Of a stretch of 64,000 bases of DNA, positions 47,255-59,164 are shown one piece after another. Below the pieces are notes generated by a model that was not told the origin of the DNA, made no database searches, and saw nothing but the letters and a program-made list of their open reading frames with translations. The stretch spans positions 1-64,000 of the forward strand of contig NW_024006383.1 in NCBI RefSeq assembly GCF_014805625.2, read 5' to 3'. How positions within the stretch are numbered: the first letter of the stretch is position 1; every line of letters begins with the position of its first letter. The translations under genes were made by a program, and so were the position numbers. This DNA is from Glossina fuscipes. Taxonomy: Eukaryota > Arthropoda > Insecta > Diptera > Glossinidae.

Positions 47255-48030
47255 TTCTATACATCATGCTTATTGCCTCAACTATAAAACTTTTTTATTT
47301 ATGAATTTACTTATTAGGTCGGTTTGAGAAAGCGAGAGTGCTTTCGTTTACTTTCTTGCTTCTTGTTTGAGGAATATGACGAACAAAGAGGAAAATGCGA
47401 CAAAGCAAAGGAAAATATATAATTAAAATGAATAGAAGATTCGAAATGAAAAGGCGGCAAACACACCCTTACGCGTGTAAGGCGTGCTTGTCGTACAACA
47501 CATATCGCGACACATGTCTTTTCGTAATTTCGCGATACCTTTTGTTGGTTTTCGAATGAAAAAAGACGGAATATGCGTACTTCCTAGAACGTTTAACATA
47601 TCATTTAAGTTCACACATAAGTCGCAGACAATAAATTACTTCTTACAATATTCTCGGCACATGTGCAAACTGAAACAATTATTGAAATTTCAATAGCAGT
47701 ATGTCTTTAGTATTTATATTTAAGAAATAAAATCATTCGTCTTGATTAAAATGCGGAAGAGGAAAAAATTCAATATGTAAACCATTTTCTCAATCGAAAG
47801 AAGTAATAATAAGTATGTTTGATTTTGTTCTCATTCTCTGCAGCTGATTTTACTTCATTTTTCTCTATGCTTAAAAGTAAAGAGTAATAAAAAACAAACC
47901 ACACTCAAGAATTTCTTTTCAGATTTTATTAAGACATTTCCGTTGCTAGCTGATGATATTTTATTTCAAGTTATGAAGCCGGTAGTATATGTGTATGGCA
48001 TATGGAATGCTTTCTTTTAATCGAAGTATG
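47255..48030. other. Unassigned AT-rich DNA
   Basis: No gene is recognised. The overlapping frames of 63 and 70 codons on the two strands around 47423-47696 lack motifs. Confidence 0.5.
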
Positions 48031-48039
48031 ATCTCCTTC

Positions 48040-48405
48040 ATTCTTTATATCCATCCCGCAAGAATGGCGGTGTGATTACTTTGTCAAAACGTTTGCAGCA
48101 TCCGGCAGAAAACTTCAAAAACCTTATCAGTTATCAAAATTTGAATCGATCTAATCATGCCCATCTGTCCGTATGCGTACTAAATATTCTTTTGATCGCA
48201 AAAGTTAAGAAGTTTGAAAATTTCCGTACACAAGTTGTTGTTGAAAGTGAACAAAATCGGTCAAAGTCCTTGCTCACACGAACGAAGAATACCTTTCTTT
48301 TCGAAAATAGATAAAACGGTAAATATTTGCATTTCCATCTCCTATGGATTCGCCTACGTTATTTGCACAAAACAGAAAAGAGTTAACCACGCCCACTTAA
48401 GCACA
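48040..48405 (+). repeat. Family A dispersed repeat, single unit
   Basis: 'tatatccatcccgcaagaa', 'cgtttgcagcatccggcag', 'tcatgcccatctgtccg', 'cgtacacaagttgttgttg', 'acaaaatcggtcaaagtcc', 'gattcgcctacgttatttg' and 'taaccacgcccactt'. One monomer, directly followed by a family B copy. Confidence 0.7.
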
Positions 48406-48812
48406 TATTAAGTTTGTAAGGATGTAAACAACATTACGAAAGATTTGAGATAGATCCACCTTTTATTGTAGAGCTCAGCTCACAATCATTTCCTGAATCG
48501 ATCTAAGCTTGTCTGTCCCTCAGCCTATATATCTCGCTTGTGCTCAACCTACATGACGTAATTTTTGTTACATTTTTATGAAATTTGATACACTGGAGTA
48601 TTTTGGTTCCAGGAAAAAGGCTTCTTTGGAGTGGGCCACTTCCTCGAATATTTTCCCTATAATGACGTATTTTGGAAAGTAGATAACTGCAGAATGGTGT
48701 AGAGTATTTGATGGTGGGCGTTGCTACACTATAGTGTTTTCACTTGCTTTAATGGAAATATTGTGAGTAAAAAAGCTTCGGCCAAAGTCGAATATAACTG
48801 TCTTACTTGTTA
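48406..48812 (+). repeat. Family B dispersed repeat
   Basis: 'catattaagtttgtaagga', 'gagatagatccaccttttat', 'atcatttcctgaatcgatct', 'aagcttgtctgtccctcag', 'tgtgctcaacctacatgac', 'tttatgaaatttgatacac', 'tgatggtgggcgttgctac' and 'aactgtcttacttgttacc'. Near full length but without the terminal hairpin, and it shows the shared ...CTTACTTGTT end. Confidence 0.8.
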
Positions 48813-48814
48813 CC

Positions 48815-49735
48815 TTATCAGAGTCGTAACTTTATCATTTTATATAAGAAATGCTTTTAAAGCTTTTTGCTTTTGTTAACATTTCTCTACTTCTAATATA
48901 AAAACAAAAATTCTTTAAACTCTGTATTTAATTTTAAATTTCTTAAGTGATTTTTGTCTAAGATGCGGAAAACAAAAGAATTCGAATTTCTTAGAATCTA
49001 CGCAAAGAATTATCACAAAATTTTTTACTTTAGTAAAACCAACTTTCTTGAAAGAAAGAAAAATATTTGGCAAAGAAATAATTGAAATTTTAACAAATGC
49101 AGAAAAGTTTTTAAAAATCACTTATTTACTGACGTTTTCTCATTTAAAGGGAAATTCGTTAATGAAATGGGTTCACCCTTTTTTAGAAACTTTCTTAGCG
49201 TAATGTTGGCAATCGTTTTTTAATCTTTCCCATGTGATCCGCATGCTTAGATATTTGGTTTTCTAGCATCAAATTGTAAAGTGAAATCGAGAAACTAAAG
49301 TTTTGTTGTACTATTGTTTTTGTGCTTTTCTCAACTCGGCAGTGTTTGTACTTATACCTAACTAAGTATCTACCTTCTTCTAATTATTAACCAGTTAACT
49401 GTCTGTGGTCATCATGAAAAAAGTACAGCATTTTGTACTATGACGAGTATCGTTGTCATGATCCATCCTTGTTGGACCTTGCCGGATTTATAAATGTATA
49501 TTTGCCATAACAATGTTTTGAAAAAGCCGTTTCATTACAACCTAATTTTACGTTACACATACTTTGTGAATGACGAGTTTACTCGTCACCGTTGAATTTT
49601 TGCGACGTAAGTCAAATGCTCATTTTCTAATAAAGTCGATACAGTTAACTGATTAATTAAAGCCTTTTCCAAGAGGTAGGCGTTCGCCACATAATCTAAT
49701 CTGATTATATCACTTGCTACAATTCAGTAAAAGAG
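48815..49735. other. Unassigned AT-rich DNA
   Basis: No gene or repeat family is recognised. Confidence 0.5.
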
Positions 49736-49738
49736 ACA

Positions 49739-49995
49739 TTTTATTACACTCTACACCACTTGTGATACAAGCGCATATTAAGCTTGTCGACATGTATAGA
49801 ACACTCAGAAGAGCTTGAGAAAGACTCGGTCTTTTATTACACCCAGCGATTTGTGAATCGATCTAGACTAGTCTATCTGCCCATTTCCCATATGAAGCCT
49901 TGTTTTGAAAACATATTACATGAATAAAAGTATTAAGCAAAGTTCTGTAAGGTATTTAATGGTGGGCCAAATCCCTCTGTATTGTGTTTAGATTA
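49739..49995 (+). repeat. Family B dispersed repeat, internally deleted
   Basis: Begins 'ttattacactctacacc', 'acttgtgatacaagc', then 'attaagcttgtcgacatg', 'acactcagaagagcttgag', 'tgaatcgatctagactag', 'cccatatgaagccttgtttt' and 'gtaaggtatttaatggtggg'. The middle section (ACCTACAGG…GGACCAC) is missing. Confidence 0.78.
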
Positions 49996-49999
49996 ACTG

Positions 50000-50963
50000 T
50001 TCTCCAATTTATGTTAAAAGAGTTGTTCACGGGAATTTTTCCTCGTTTCATTCCTTGCCATCGTCGTTCATACACCAATACAACACACACCGTGGCTGGT
50101 TAGTCAATAAAACACGCCATTCTATGCTGTGTCTCTAACAAGCATTCAATACAGTTATGGTTTTAAATAAATTATATATTTATGATTTAGTTGTTGTTAG
50201 CACAGATGCTGGTTTTAATTTAACATAAAATTTTCATAACTCATGAGTGAGTTACATTCGTTACGTAACGAATTCATTCATTCTCGACAAGCCCAGATAT
50301 TTGTTTGAATGAAAGTTGACTTTCGCTTTTGTGTTCACCCGTTTTTGCCAAACAATAACGAAAGCTACATTTTTCATTCGAAACTCGCCCCATCGATCTT
50401 CAGAGATAATATCTTCTTTGTATTTTTAATAACGCGTCAGCATAGATAAATAGTTTCCTAAGTAGCAAGTAACTCCATATTGTTATTAAATTCATTGCCT
50501 ACTTTTCGAGGGTACACGAAATTGATAAAGATGAAGACGATTTTAATATTTCTCGCCAAATGTATCAAAAGAAACGAAGAAGTCTGTATAACTTCATTCT
50601 TGTAATAGAATGAAGACTAGAAACCGATCATTTTAAAAGTGACTTAAGTCAGTTTACTTGAACATTCATATTCACATGTGATGTCTAATGCATTTAAAAA
50701 AATATATGTGTGCATATAATAATCATATAAAGGAATTGTATATATTATCGCATGATAGTTTTAAGCACTTCCGTGGAGGGATTAAGTGAACTTATATCAG
50801 TTTCAATATAAACGGCTTTTATGTGAGAGGTTTTGCTATTTATTGCATATAATAATATTTTTCAACATAAAAGTTTATGTAAAATAAGATATAAAATGAA
50901 ATATTTTAGTAACGAACATGATTAACAAGAGGAACGTATTGTGTAACAACACGTATGTAAACA

Positions 50964-51001
<38 letters not shown>

Positions 51002-51480
51002 TCTTTCTTTCACTACTATATTAGATTATTTATAAGCTTAGGATAGTCAAGCTCTCTCAAATCTCTTAAAAATTTTTACAGATAAATTGCTTTAATAAAA
51101 TTCTTTTAATTGAAACTAGAATACCTCCTTACTGTTATTGTGTCTAAAGGGATATTATCATTCTAGAGCGTTCGAAAAAATAGTCAGTGTAAGACCCTAC
51201 ACAAATTGTAGTAGTTTCGAAAAGTAAGAACCCATGTGAACTTTAGTGGTAAGGGGCGAGCCGTTAGAAATGGAACGAGGCGGTGCGTGACGTCGTCTTT
51301 GAGAATTTATCAACTGAGGAAAGGATAATAAAACAAAAAGTATGAAGAACGGAGACATTAATAAGCGGCTTGCACCCGTTCCGATATAATTCTTTCATTA
51401 TTCAAAAGAAGTATCGTTGATTAGTGATACCGTCTCGATTTCTCCTTTTTTGTGGAAAATTGATACAAAGTTGAATTTTA
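50000..51480. other. Unassigned, with a CA repeat
   Basis: No gene is recognised. The AC repeat at 50965-51000 is the only notable feature. Confidence 0.5.
50965..51000. repeat. (AC)18 microsatellite
   Basis: Uninterrupted AC units, among the longest perfect microsatellites in the window. Confidence 0.96.
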
Positions 51481-51482
51481 AA

Positions 51483-52140
51483 ACAAGCAAGTAAGAAAAT
51501 TATATTCGGTTGTGATCGAATCTTTTATACCCATCATCGTTATCCTAAAAAAGACAAAAAAAAACTAAGAGAGCTAAATTTTCATACGCAATAGCAAGGA
51601 GTGGGCGTGGCTGATCTTTTCTATTTACAAAATAAAGAATTTATGTACTTTATGGGCGCTTTCAAGCTTGTTTCTGATCCTTATAAAAGTATTGAAAAAA
51701 AATAAAATTGCGATACATTATTATATTGGTCGAAGTCAACTTTCTTGTGAAGTTACTGCAGCATCGGCCATATAGTATGCGTTCAAAATTTTGTACTTTT
51801 ATTTGCTATAGTTGATGAGTAGTAACCAGAAACCAATTTTTTTTTCCTTTTGAAGAATAGAAATGTTCTCAATTTGCGTGGCGTTGCGGGCGTGTCCTTC
51901 GACCGGTTCGGCGCACTTTCAATTTTGTGTACAAGAAATGTCGATATTTTTGTTAAATTTGAAATCAATAGCTTTATTCTTGCTTCGAAGACAATCTTCA
52001 GGCGGACATGCTTAGATCGATTCAGAATTTAATGCGTATTAAGAATACTTTTTGGGGTCTCTGATTGGGGCTGGAGGAGTAAGGATCCATTGGTATGATA
52101 TAACATTTTGGGCGTTGCAAACGTTTTGAAAAATGAATCA
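51483..52140 (-). repeat. Family A dispersed repeat, near full length
   Basis: Opens 'aacaagcaagtaagaaaatt', 'atattcggttgtgatcgaat', 'cttttatacccatcatcg'. Then come 'aaggagtgggcgtggctgat', 'tatagttgatgagtagtaac', 'cgggcgtgtccttcgacc', 'aatttgtgtacaagaaatg'-like text, 'ggcggacatgcttagatcg' and 'tgggcgttgcaaacgttttg'. This is the cleanest reverse-oriented copy and defines that end of the family. Confidence 0.8.
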
Positions 52141-52296
52141 ATAAACAGATGTTATTCATAAAATTGAAAAAAATAAAAATTTAATTTCGTCGCCACTTAA
52201 TTCAATATTACAGCCGCTAAGCATGGTTTGTGTTGGATAAGTAAGCATTTGAGCAGTTTCGATTAAAGTGTAGAAAGTGTTGCGAATTAAAAGCGC

Positions 52297-52299
<3 letters not shown>

Positions 52300-52339
<40 letters not shown>
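52300..52339. repeat. (TC)20 microsatellite
   Basis: About twenty uninterrupted TC units, preceded by a short C run. Confidence 0.96.
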
Positions 52340-52341
<2 letters not shown>

Positions 52342-54080
52342 GAAAAGAAGGTCTCAGCGGGATGAATGCCCATTCTTTTGATTGTATGCATTATATTAAT
52401 CTTAGGCCGTTGTATTCTTCTTACAAGCAGCAGTAAGACTTGACTTTTTAACTTTGATTGGAATTACAGTTTTAAACCTGAGATTCTCACTTTATGGAGA
52501 ATATATGTCCACTCCGTATATTTTAATCTGAATGAAGAGCGTTGTTACGTTACCGTTACTAGTTGCCGCAATCGAAGATGTGACTGATGCATAAGTATGG
52601 CTCTCTGTTAGCAATAAATCTTTTCTTAATTTTAAGTTTATCAAGCTTAATACTTTGTAGAGAGCCTATAAATCTATGCATATAAATGATTTTGAAAAAA
52701 AAAGAGAAAGAAAAAATTAAAAAGTTTAGCTTCGTTCTACACATCCCAATCCCGCAGATAGTATGGTCTGGGAAATTTTGTTGATTAAACTTTTAACTGC
52801 GATAATTAAATTATTTATATGCGCATAAAAAGCGAACGACAATAAACTCATGCATTTATTATAACGGTCCATGCATATGTGTTTACGAGATTTTCATAGC
52901 GTTAGATATAATTGAAATATTATATATATAATGAGGTATTTAAATGCACATGAATAGCAGAGTTATCAAGCGCAAGCACTTGAGTGATTTTTGTTTGTTT
53001 TCTTTTTTTTAATATTAATTTTAACACCTCCGACATTTTATTAAATTTAGCCAGAGCGAAAATTTGATAGATTTGTTACTGTAGACCATTGCATGCATAT
53101 AATTTTTCTTTTTGTTTCTTTTTTTTTTTGCCCTGTTTTTATCGCATTACATTGTAAAATTTGTAATTGAATTACGTATAAACTTTAAAATCTATCGCAT
53201 ATCCATACGTACACGTAGACAGATATAAATAAACCACGAATCTATGTAAACTAAACCCTTTAGAGAATAAAATGTTAGTCGCTCTTGTTGAAATTGCTTA
53301 AATGCTTTATTACAAGTTTATTTCGAATGTTTCGAAAAGCAATTACCGCAGCAGATATGTTAAGTATTTCAACTGGGTTGCCTTCTGCAAATAACTAAAA
53401 TTATCTGTTCGCTCCAACCTGAGAAATACAATGAAGCCTTCTCTTGTCCCTCTCGTCCGTTACTTCCAAATGAGTTCATGGCCTCTATATTGATCTATTT
53501 TCCCTTAAATCATCAGCACTTAATTTCTTACCCCCTTTTTCCCAGTAGGTGGTAATAAGGCCACAAGTTAGTTAAATTGGGCTCATTAGCCTTTATATCT
53601 ACAATTGCCAATAAATGATTAGAACATTGGAAAATGATAGAGTGCCGCTCTTATGGGAGAATTTTGTCATTATGTAGACAGATGCACACGCCCTCAATAT
53701 TAGCACATTTTACATGCATTGCATTCGCTTAATATGTTTGAATTAGAAACTCGTATATTTTTGTGCAAAATCAACAACAACAAAAACAACAACAATAATA
53801 ACATATCCATAAATTAATTGTACATAAATATGTACATAATTATTTCGAAATACGTTTAAAAAACTAGAAAAATATTAAGTTCAGGAATAAAAAAAAGCAT
53901 CAATTAGTTGGAAAAGTTAAGTAAAATGAATTTTGATATTTAAAGAGTACAGCACTTTTTCGCTTGAGACAAAAAAAAAAAAACCATTTGTATATTCGTT
54001 ACCAACAGACGCTGCGTATGTGAGATATGATTTTTATAGTCCTCACTTTTTCTAATTAGGACTTTTGCGTGGATGTACGC
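52340..54080. other. Unassigned AT-rich DNA
   Basis: No gene is recognised. Contains an (AACA/CAA)-rich tract at about 53769-53800 and several T tracts. Confidence 0.5.
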
Positions 54081-54084
54081 AAAC

Positions 54085-54170
54085 GCGAGCAGGATTTCAA
54101 GTGGACCGGCTCCCTATTGCACCAATCGATTTAGAATTATTTCCAGCAATAATTTAGGTTGAAGTACCAC
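54085..54170 (+). repeat. Family B fragment preceding a SINE (first of two)
   Basis: 'gcgagcaggatttcaagtgg', 'accggctccctattgcacc', 'aatcgatttagaattattt' and 'ccagcaataattt' correspond to the 'CTTGAGATAGA…ATCGATTCAGAATCA' section of family B. A similar segment at 54615-54700 also precedes a SINE. Confidence 0.55.
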
Positions 54171-54300
54171 CCAACCAAGGGGATAAGAGTTGCGACTGCC
54201 GCCAAATCGGTGTTCTCGGGTTCGATCCCAAGTGCGTTATATTGTAAACTTTCAACCTTCCTGTTGCTTCTGACCGATGTTCTCCTCTATTATATAGTTC
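54171..54300 (+). mobile_element. tRNA-derived SINE head
   Basis: 'ccaaggggataagagttgc', 'gactgccgccaaatcgg', 'tgttctcgggttcgatcc' with a textbook box B, GGTTCGATCCC at 54219-54229. Box A is degenerate ('ccaaccaaggg'). The body after 'agtgcgttat' diverges from the other copies. Confidence 0.68.
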
Positions 54301-54349
54301 GTCTTAAAAAAAGATTCTGGGATAGACTCTCTTGCCTTAATTTAAGCTG

Positions 54350-54480
54350 AACTAACGCGTAGCCTATGAAATTAGACTGGCAATTGCCGCCAAGTCGGCG
54401 TTCGTCTCTCGTTCAAATCTGAGTGCGATAGATCATGCCTCTATATGTTAACTCAGAGTTAATTTCGCTTGTTAAGAAAT
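54350..54480 (+). mobile_element. tRNA-derived SINE, diverged
   Basis: 'cgcgtagcctatgaaattag', 'attgccgccaagtcggcg', then CGTTCAAATCTGAGTGCGAT carrying a box B-like segment from 54411. Confidence 0.6.
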
Positions 54481-54614
54481 TAGGGCCTAAAATATTGTAA
54501 AGTGTTCACTAGGAACTTTGTTGTTGCTTCTATGTTCTTCTTTTTAATGTGATAAGTGAAGAAGTCTTTAATCTTCAGAAAAAGTGGTGCCAGATACTTT
54601 GAATGGACATTATA

Positions 54615-54702
54615 GCGAGGAGGAGTTGAAATGGACCCAACTCCTATTACTCCCATCGATTTGAAATCGTTTCCTGCATTACTTTACTTTCCTGCATTAT
54701 AT
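54615..54702 (+). repeat. Family B fragment preceding a SINE (second of two)
   Basis: 'gcgaggaggagttgaaatgg', 'acccaactcctattactccc', 'atcgatttgaaatcgtttc', 'ctgcattactttac'. It is aligned with 54085-54170 at a 530-base offset. The 'tttcctgcatta' word is duplicated within it. Confidence 0.55.
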
Positions 54703-54795
54703 TACGTAGCCTGGAATAAAACTCGTGGCTGTCGCCAAGTTGGTGTTTACCGGTTGTAATCTTAGTGCGGTGGACGATGGCTTGTAGCGCTTTGC
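54703..54795 (+). mobile_element. tRNA-derived SINE head, diverged
   Basis: 'acgtagcctggaataaaac', 'gtggctgtcgccaagttgg' and 'accggttgtaatcttagtgc' correspond to the head and box B region of the other copies. Confidence 0.6.
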
Positions 54796-54809
54796 AATAG
54801 AGTTTGTTA

Positions 54810-55345
54810 GATAAACAAGTAAATATATTAAGCCCGTCTGTCGCTGTGTCTCATGTTTACCTTGTGTACTTTTCGGTCCAATCGAAACGTTATCATTTTC
54901 GAGATATTTTGATAAAAATGATGTTGACTTTGAAATGGTTGGGCCTAAAAACAAACCTTATCGAAAATAGTTTGAATCGCCTCATTTTTATGATCACTCC
55001 CCCTCTTCCAACATAAATCGGTTAAAAGGGATATTTTTCGAGTATCGAATGAATACGAAAAATTTGGATGGGATGGAGTCATTTTTTAAAAGTCCTGCTA
55101 TAAGGTAGTATAATGTGAGATCTGATTTTTAGGATTTGATAAGCAAAATATAGAAGCAAGCTCTTTGGGAAAGATATTAATTTCATTAAATTTGGATTTC
55201 GTCGACTCACGTCCTAATCTCTTCTCTTTCATATAAAATTTTTCCATTTGTCGCTTTTAAGCGGCTAAATTTACTTTTGATAAGTAATAGGTGAAGTGAT
55301 GGATGGCATATTATGGTCAGCCTTGCCCGACTGTAACGTTTGTTA
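54810..55345 (+). repeat. Family B long copy, diverged, with module L-like tail
   Basis: 'atattaagcccgtctgtcgc', 'tttcgagatattttgataaa', 'gaatggatgggatgg'-like text and the end 'cagccttgcccgactgtaac' with 'gtttgttactcattt'. The terminal 'gcttgcccgactatagc' of the copy ending near 62965 is clearly the same. Confidence 0.6.
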
Positions 55346-55349
55346 CTCA

Positions 55350-56055
55350 TTTGTTATGCTTTTTTTATTCTTCTATTTTTTGTTGTTTCTTCCTTTTTTT
55401 TTTTGTTTGAAATGAAGTTAAAAATTCCACTAGAAACTTTATTTGCACTGTCAGTTGCAATACGTCGTTCCACCAAAAAAATGTTTACATTTTTGTTTTA
55501 AATTTTTTTCTCTTTCTCTTTTTATTTTTGTTTTTTCTTTTTTTTTTGAAATTTAAATAACCTCGCGGTGCTAACCTTCAGTACTTACGGCCTTAGAAAA
55601 GAAAGAAGGGAGTTTAAAAATGAACAAAAAAAATATTTTTTCCGGTTGTAAAACAATTCGTTTCCAGCTTAGTGCTAACACTAACTTTAACAGTACTAGG
55701 CAAGGTATGCATGTCCGCATAAACGCAGATCTAAATATGAAACAAACTTTGATAACATCAGAGAGAATAGTTTCCGCAAACTGTCTGTTTGTTTTTCCTT
55801 TCATACATTTTGCTGCAGTAGTGAAAATTTAATCAGTTGTTGACTTGACAAGAAAGCAAATAAAAAAGAAGAAGAACAAGAAGAAGAAAAAAAAGGGCAA
55901 TACATTTACATTAAATAGTTAAAGTTTTTATAGCCACCACAGCAGTTCAAAGAAAGGCAAAGCTATCATAAGTTCATTATTTAGTAGGAGAGGTCTCGAA
56001 TAATTTTGTCAATTTTTCGCTTCGTAACTGCTGGAAATACTTCACCTTTTTACAT
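55350..56055. other. Unassigned, T-rich and AAG-rich tracts
   Basis: No gene is recognised. T tracts lie at about 55390-55405 and 55500-55550, and an (AAG)n-like tract at 55861-55893. Confidence 0.5.
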
Positions 56056-56059
56056 CTTT

Positions 56060-56430
56060 AACTAGCATGAAATTCCAAGCTGTTCGAAAATGCGATAGCT
56101 TTCTTCAACGTCCGCGCTGAGCTACATTTGTCTTCCTATTATTATCAACTCTTTGTGGTCGTCCTCTTTACTTGTCTGTCCATCCGTCTGAACATCTTTT
56201 CATTTGTTCATCCGCTTGTCCGTCTAACGGTCTTCCTATTTATAACTACCATGAAATTTAAAGTTTTTCGACGATGCGATCGCTTGCTTCTAATCTTTCC
56301 GCTGAGTTCTATCTCTTTGCCAGCAAATCTGTTTCCCATTTTACTTGTGTGTATTCGTCTATCGTCTTTCTATCTCCTCATCCGTTGTTCTGGTCGAGTG
56401 TCTGTCCGTCTAATTATCTTTCTATTTATT
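56060..56430 (+). repeat. 184-bp-period tandem duplication, pyrimidine-rich
   Basis: AACTAGCATGAAATTCC… at 56060 and AACTACCATGAAATTTA… at 56244 start two related units, each continuing with TGCGAT(A/C)GCTT, CTTC and CCGCTGAG. Between the two starts lie 'gtctgtccatccgtctg' and 'ccgcttgtccgtctaacgg'. A third, weaker unit may follow to about 56430. The 180-codon open frame across here begins with TTG and is a translation of this CT-rich repeat. Confidence 0.65.
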
Positions 56431-56504
56431 CACCCGTCTGTCTATGGAATTATTTGTCTCTGTTTCGTATTCGTATTTAAACTCAATTGTCACAGTCATC
56501 TCAA

Positions 56505-56610
56505 CTCAATGGGCGTGAGTTCAAATCTCAAGTGCGGTAAAGTTTTCAATATAAGGCCGGTAGCTTCAGATGCTGGTGCTTTAAAATTTTTAGTCTTGGA
56601 ATTTATTTCT
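56505..56610 (+). mobile_element. tRNA-derived SINE, first tail type
   Basis: 'ctcaatgggcgtgagttc' then box B-like GAGTTCAAATCTC at 56516-56528, 'aagtgcggtaaagttttc', 'aatataaggccggtagctt' and 'cagatgctggtgctttaaa'. The same tail as at 43340-43480 and reverse 8950-9100. Box A is lost. Confidence 0.65.
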
Positions 56611-56614
56611 CTGG

Positions 56615-59080
56615 CCACATTAATTATAATAATAGTAATTATAATAAAGAAGGAACTGTATACAGTTTAAAATGAATCTTATAAGATCTGTGTTAACATT
56701 AAAGGTCCCTTTACACGACCGTAGCAATCGTGTATCTTATAAAAGGTATCGCATGTATTTTAAATCACAGTTTTCTATGGTTTGGCTGCTCTTTATGCAA
56801 ATTGAGAGCCTTATATTAACACGATCGATATATGTTTTCCTGTTAACCTTTTCGGCCGATTTAACTAATTTCCTTTCCTACTATGGATCGATATTCTTTT
56901 GAAAAAGAAATATTCTTAATAATGTTTCCCAATAGATGGTTCCAGCTTTTTAAACTCCAAAATTGAAGTGACCAGAGTAAAATCAAAATTCTGGGGATTT
57001 TATTCTATCCAAAATTTTAAGATAACTACACAGACGTGCCCTACTAATTGAGGTTCGCTATCGTAATGCTGATCGGCTATGTATATAACATAGGTAAGTT
57101 TAGGAACTTGAACGACAAACGTTAGAGTCTTTAAATTGGTTTAAAATATCAGTGAGTTGTGGAGCTATTCTGGCTGAAGCTGAAAAATGCCAGAAGAATT
57201 TTTTACAATTTTAAGGAAAAAGGTGTCCAAAATTCGACTTGAGATAAATCTTTTTTTGCTTTCGTTTGCTTTCAGGAAGAAATTTCTAAACATTTTAAAG
57301 TAAATCAAAGTTGACGTTCGCATTAAGGGAAAAGGAAAGTAAATTGTTTACCTACAAGTAATCGATCGATAATGCCGGTGACATATATTAGTGATATCTG
57401 AGTACAAGAGGAAGTTGCTGTCACAATTTAAAAATATCTTTGAGACAAGGATTAATATATTATCTAGCTCGTGGTAATTTACTTATATGTTTTTGATGTA
57501 AAGATTTTTTCTTTTTTTTGACCATTCGATTATATTAAAAGAAATGAACTCAAAAGATGTTATTTCCCAAGCTTGATGGAGATCGCTGTTTGTAATCATA
57601 ATTAATGCAATAAAATAAGCTCAAAGGATTTTGGTTAATTTGAGTATTCCACATGAGTTAATTCATAGCATATTAAACGCTACTTCATAGCATATTAAAC
57701 TCTACTGTAAGTCTAGTGTAAATGCTATCTAAACTGAACCTATGTATTTTTGTTTGTTTGTATCGTATTGAGCACATCTACTCGCAAACATGTATGTATG
57801 TAGATAAATGTACATGAATATTTTATATATATATGCATTATTGCATGTACACATATATTTTAGAAAATTTTAACTGTAATTTTCATATAAACACACCACA
57901 GCACATACCATGCGGATGAGTCATATGAAAATATCAATAATTGACCCAATTTCTAGTCAAATCTAGTCAAGTGTATAAATATGAGTTTAATGAAATCAAC
58001 ATAATCACAATGAACAGTTTGCTCTACTGGCACTTCGTTGTCTATTACGATGCAATATATGAATGAATGTAAGCGGCAACAATAATAACAATAAAGGGAA
58101 TTACTTTGAACATATGATAAAAGCATAATAACTGAGTGGTGATCAGGTAGGTGTTGGGAAAAAAAAAGAACATTTTTTTTTACTTCTTGTTATTTTCCTC
58201 TTTTTTTTTCCTATAAACTACTCAAGTGTCTATTGCCTTCGTTACTTGTCAACTTGATTCTCAGTTATATAGAGAGTATCGACTAACAAGCATACTGGCT
58301 GACGATTTTCCACGAGGAAAATATTTTTAGTGATATAATAGTGATGAAGATTGCTTTGACGAGAGTTATGAAGATGACAGTTGTGTGCTTGTTAAGATAG
58401 GCAAGCAGAAAGAAAATTTTATAAATACCTATAGACATACGCAGAGATGACAAGAAATTTTCTAATTCACCGAACATAGAAAGAACACAAGGGAAAAAGC
58501 AATTTTATTACATATTAATTAGACCGAGATACCGATTAGGTTAACGTTAAGGCGCTTGGTATAACGAAATAAAGCATATTTAAAAAAAAAAATTACATTC
58601 TCCATGCGAAATTCAAATATTCCATTTATTAAGAATTAATATTTTTCCAAATATGGGCATAAAGATTTCAAATTAAGACATAGGTCCGTTCTGGCTCCAT
58701 TTCTTGGCAGCTATTATTGCAACCATTAGTCCTGCGTGTACATGTGCATATACATTAATGTATACATTTATATTATTATTTATTTTGAAAAGGCGTTATA
58801 TGCATGAATACCTACCGCCTGCATGCATTCGATTTCTAAACGTATTGGTGTTCGGAAGCGCGCAAACTCGATATATCCTTGTGTCAACATCAAATGATTG
58901 ATTTGAAATTTTTTCATAGAGACTTCTCTTAATTCGTCGATCAATAAGTTCCGGGACTTCTCCATTTTCTTTTATCTATCATAAAAGAATTTCAACCATT
59001 CTTAAAACATGTTACTCCTTAAACCATACCTATTAAAATTTCACATCATCTTGATCATTTTTGGCCAAGAAGCGCAACTA
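56615..59080. other. Unassigned AT-rich DNA
   Basis: No gene is recognised. At 57663-57710 'ttcatagcatattaaac' followed by 'ctact'-like text occurs twice in tandem. Confidence 0.5.
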
Positions 59081-59084
59081 TAAA

Positions 59085-59160
59085 GTCAGGATAAGTGGGT
59101 GCAATTTTCAGTGCGGTAAGACCATAGCTTGATTAGGATTGACGCTTCGCTTGACGCTTG
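59085..59160 (+). mobile_element. Possible SINE remnant
   Basis: 'agtgggtgcaattttcag' and 'tgcggtaagaccatagc' resemble the GGGTTCAAATCTCAGTGCGGTAG region of the SINE. No box A and no tail are visible. Confidence 0.3.
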
Positions 59161-59164
59161 ATCG

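Noticed and set aside
54171..54235. tRNA gene suggested by a perfect box B
   Set aside because: There is no complete cloverleaf, no good box A and no clear anticodon stem. Several diverged copies in the window show it is a SINE head.
56128..56670. Longest open frame (180 codons), looks like a hydrophobic membrane protein
   Set aside because: It begins with TTG, is made of T/C-rich tandem repeat and a SINE remnant, and shows no membrane-protein family motif.
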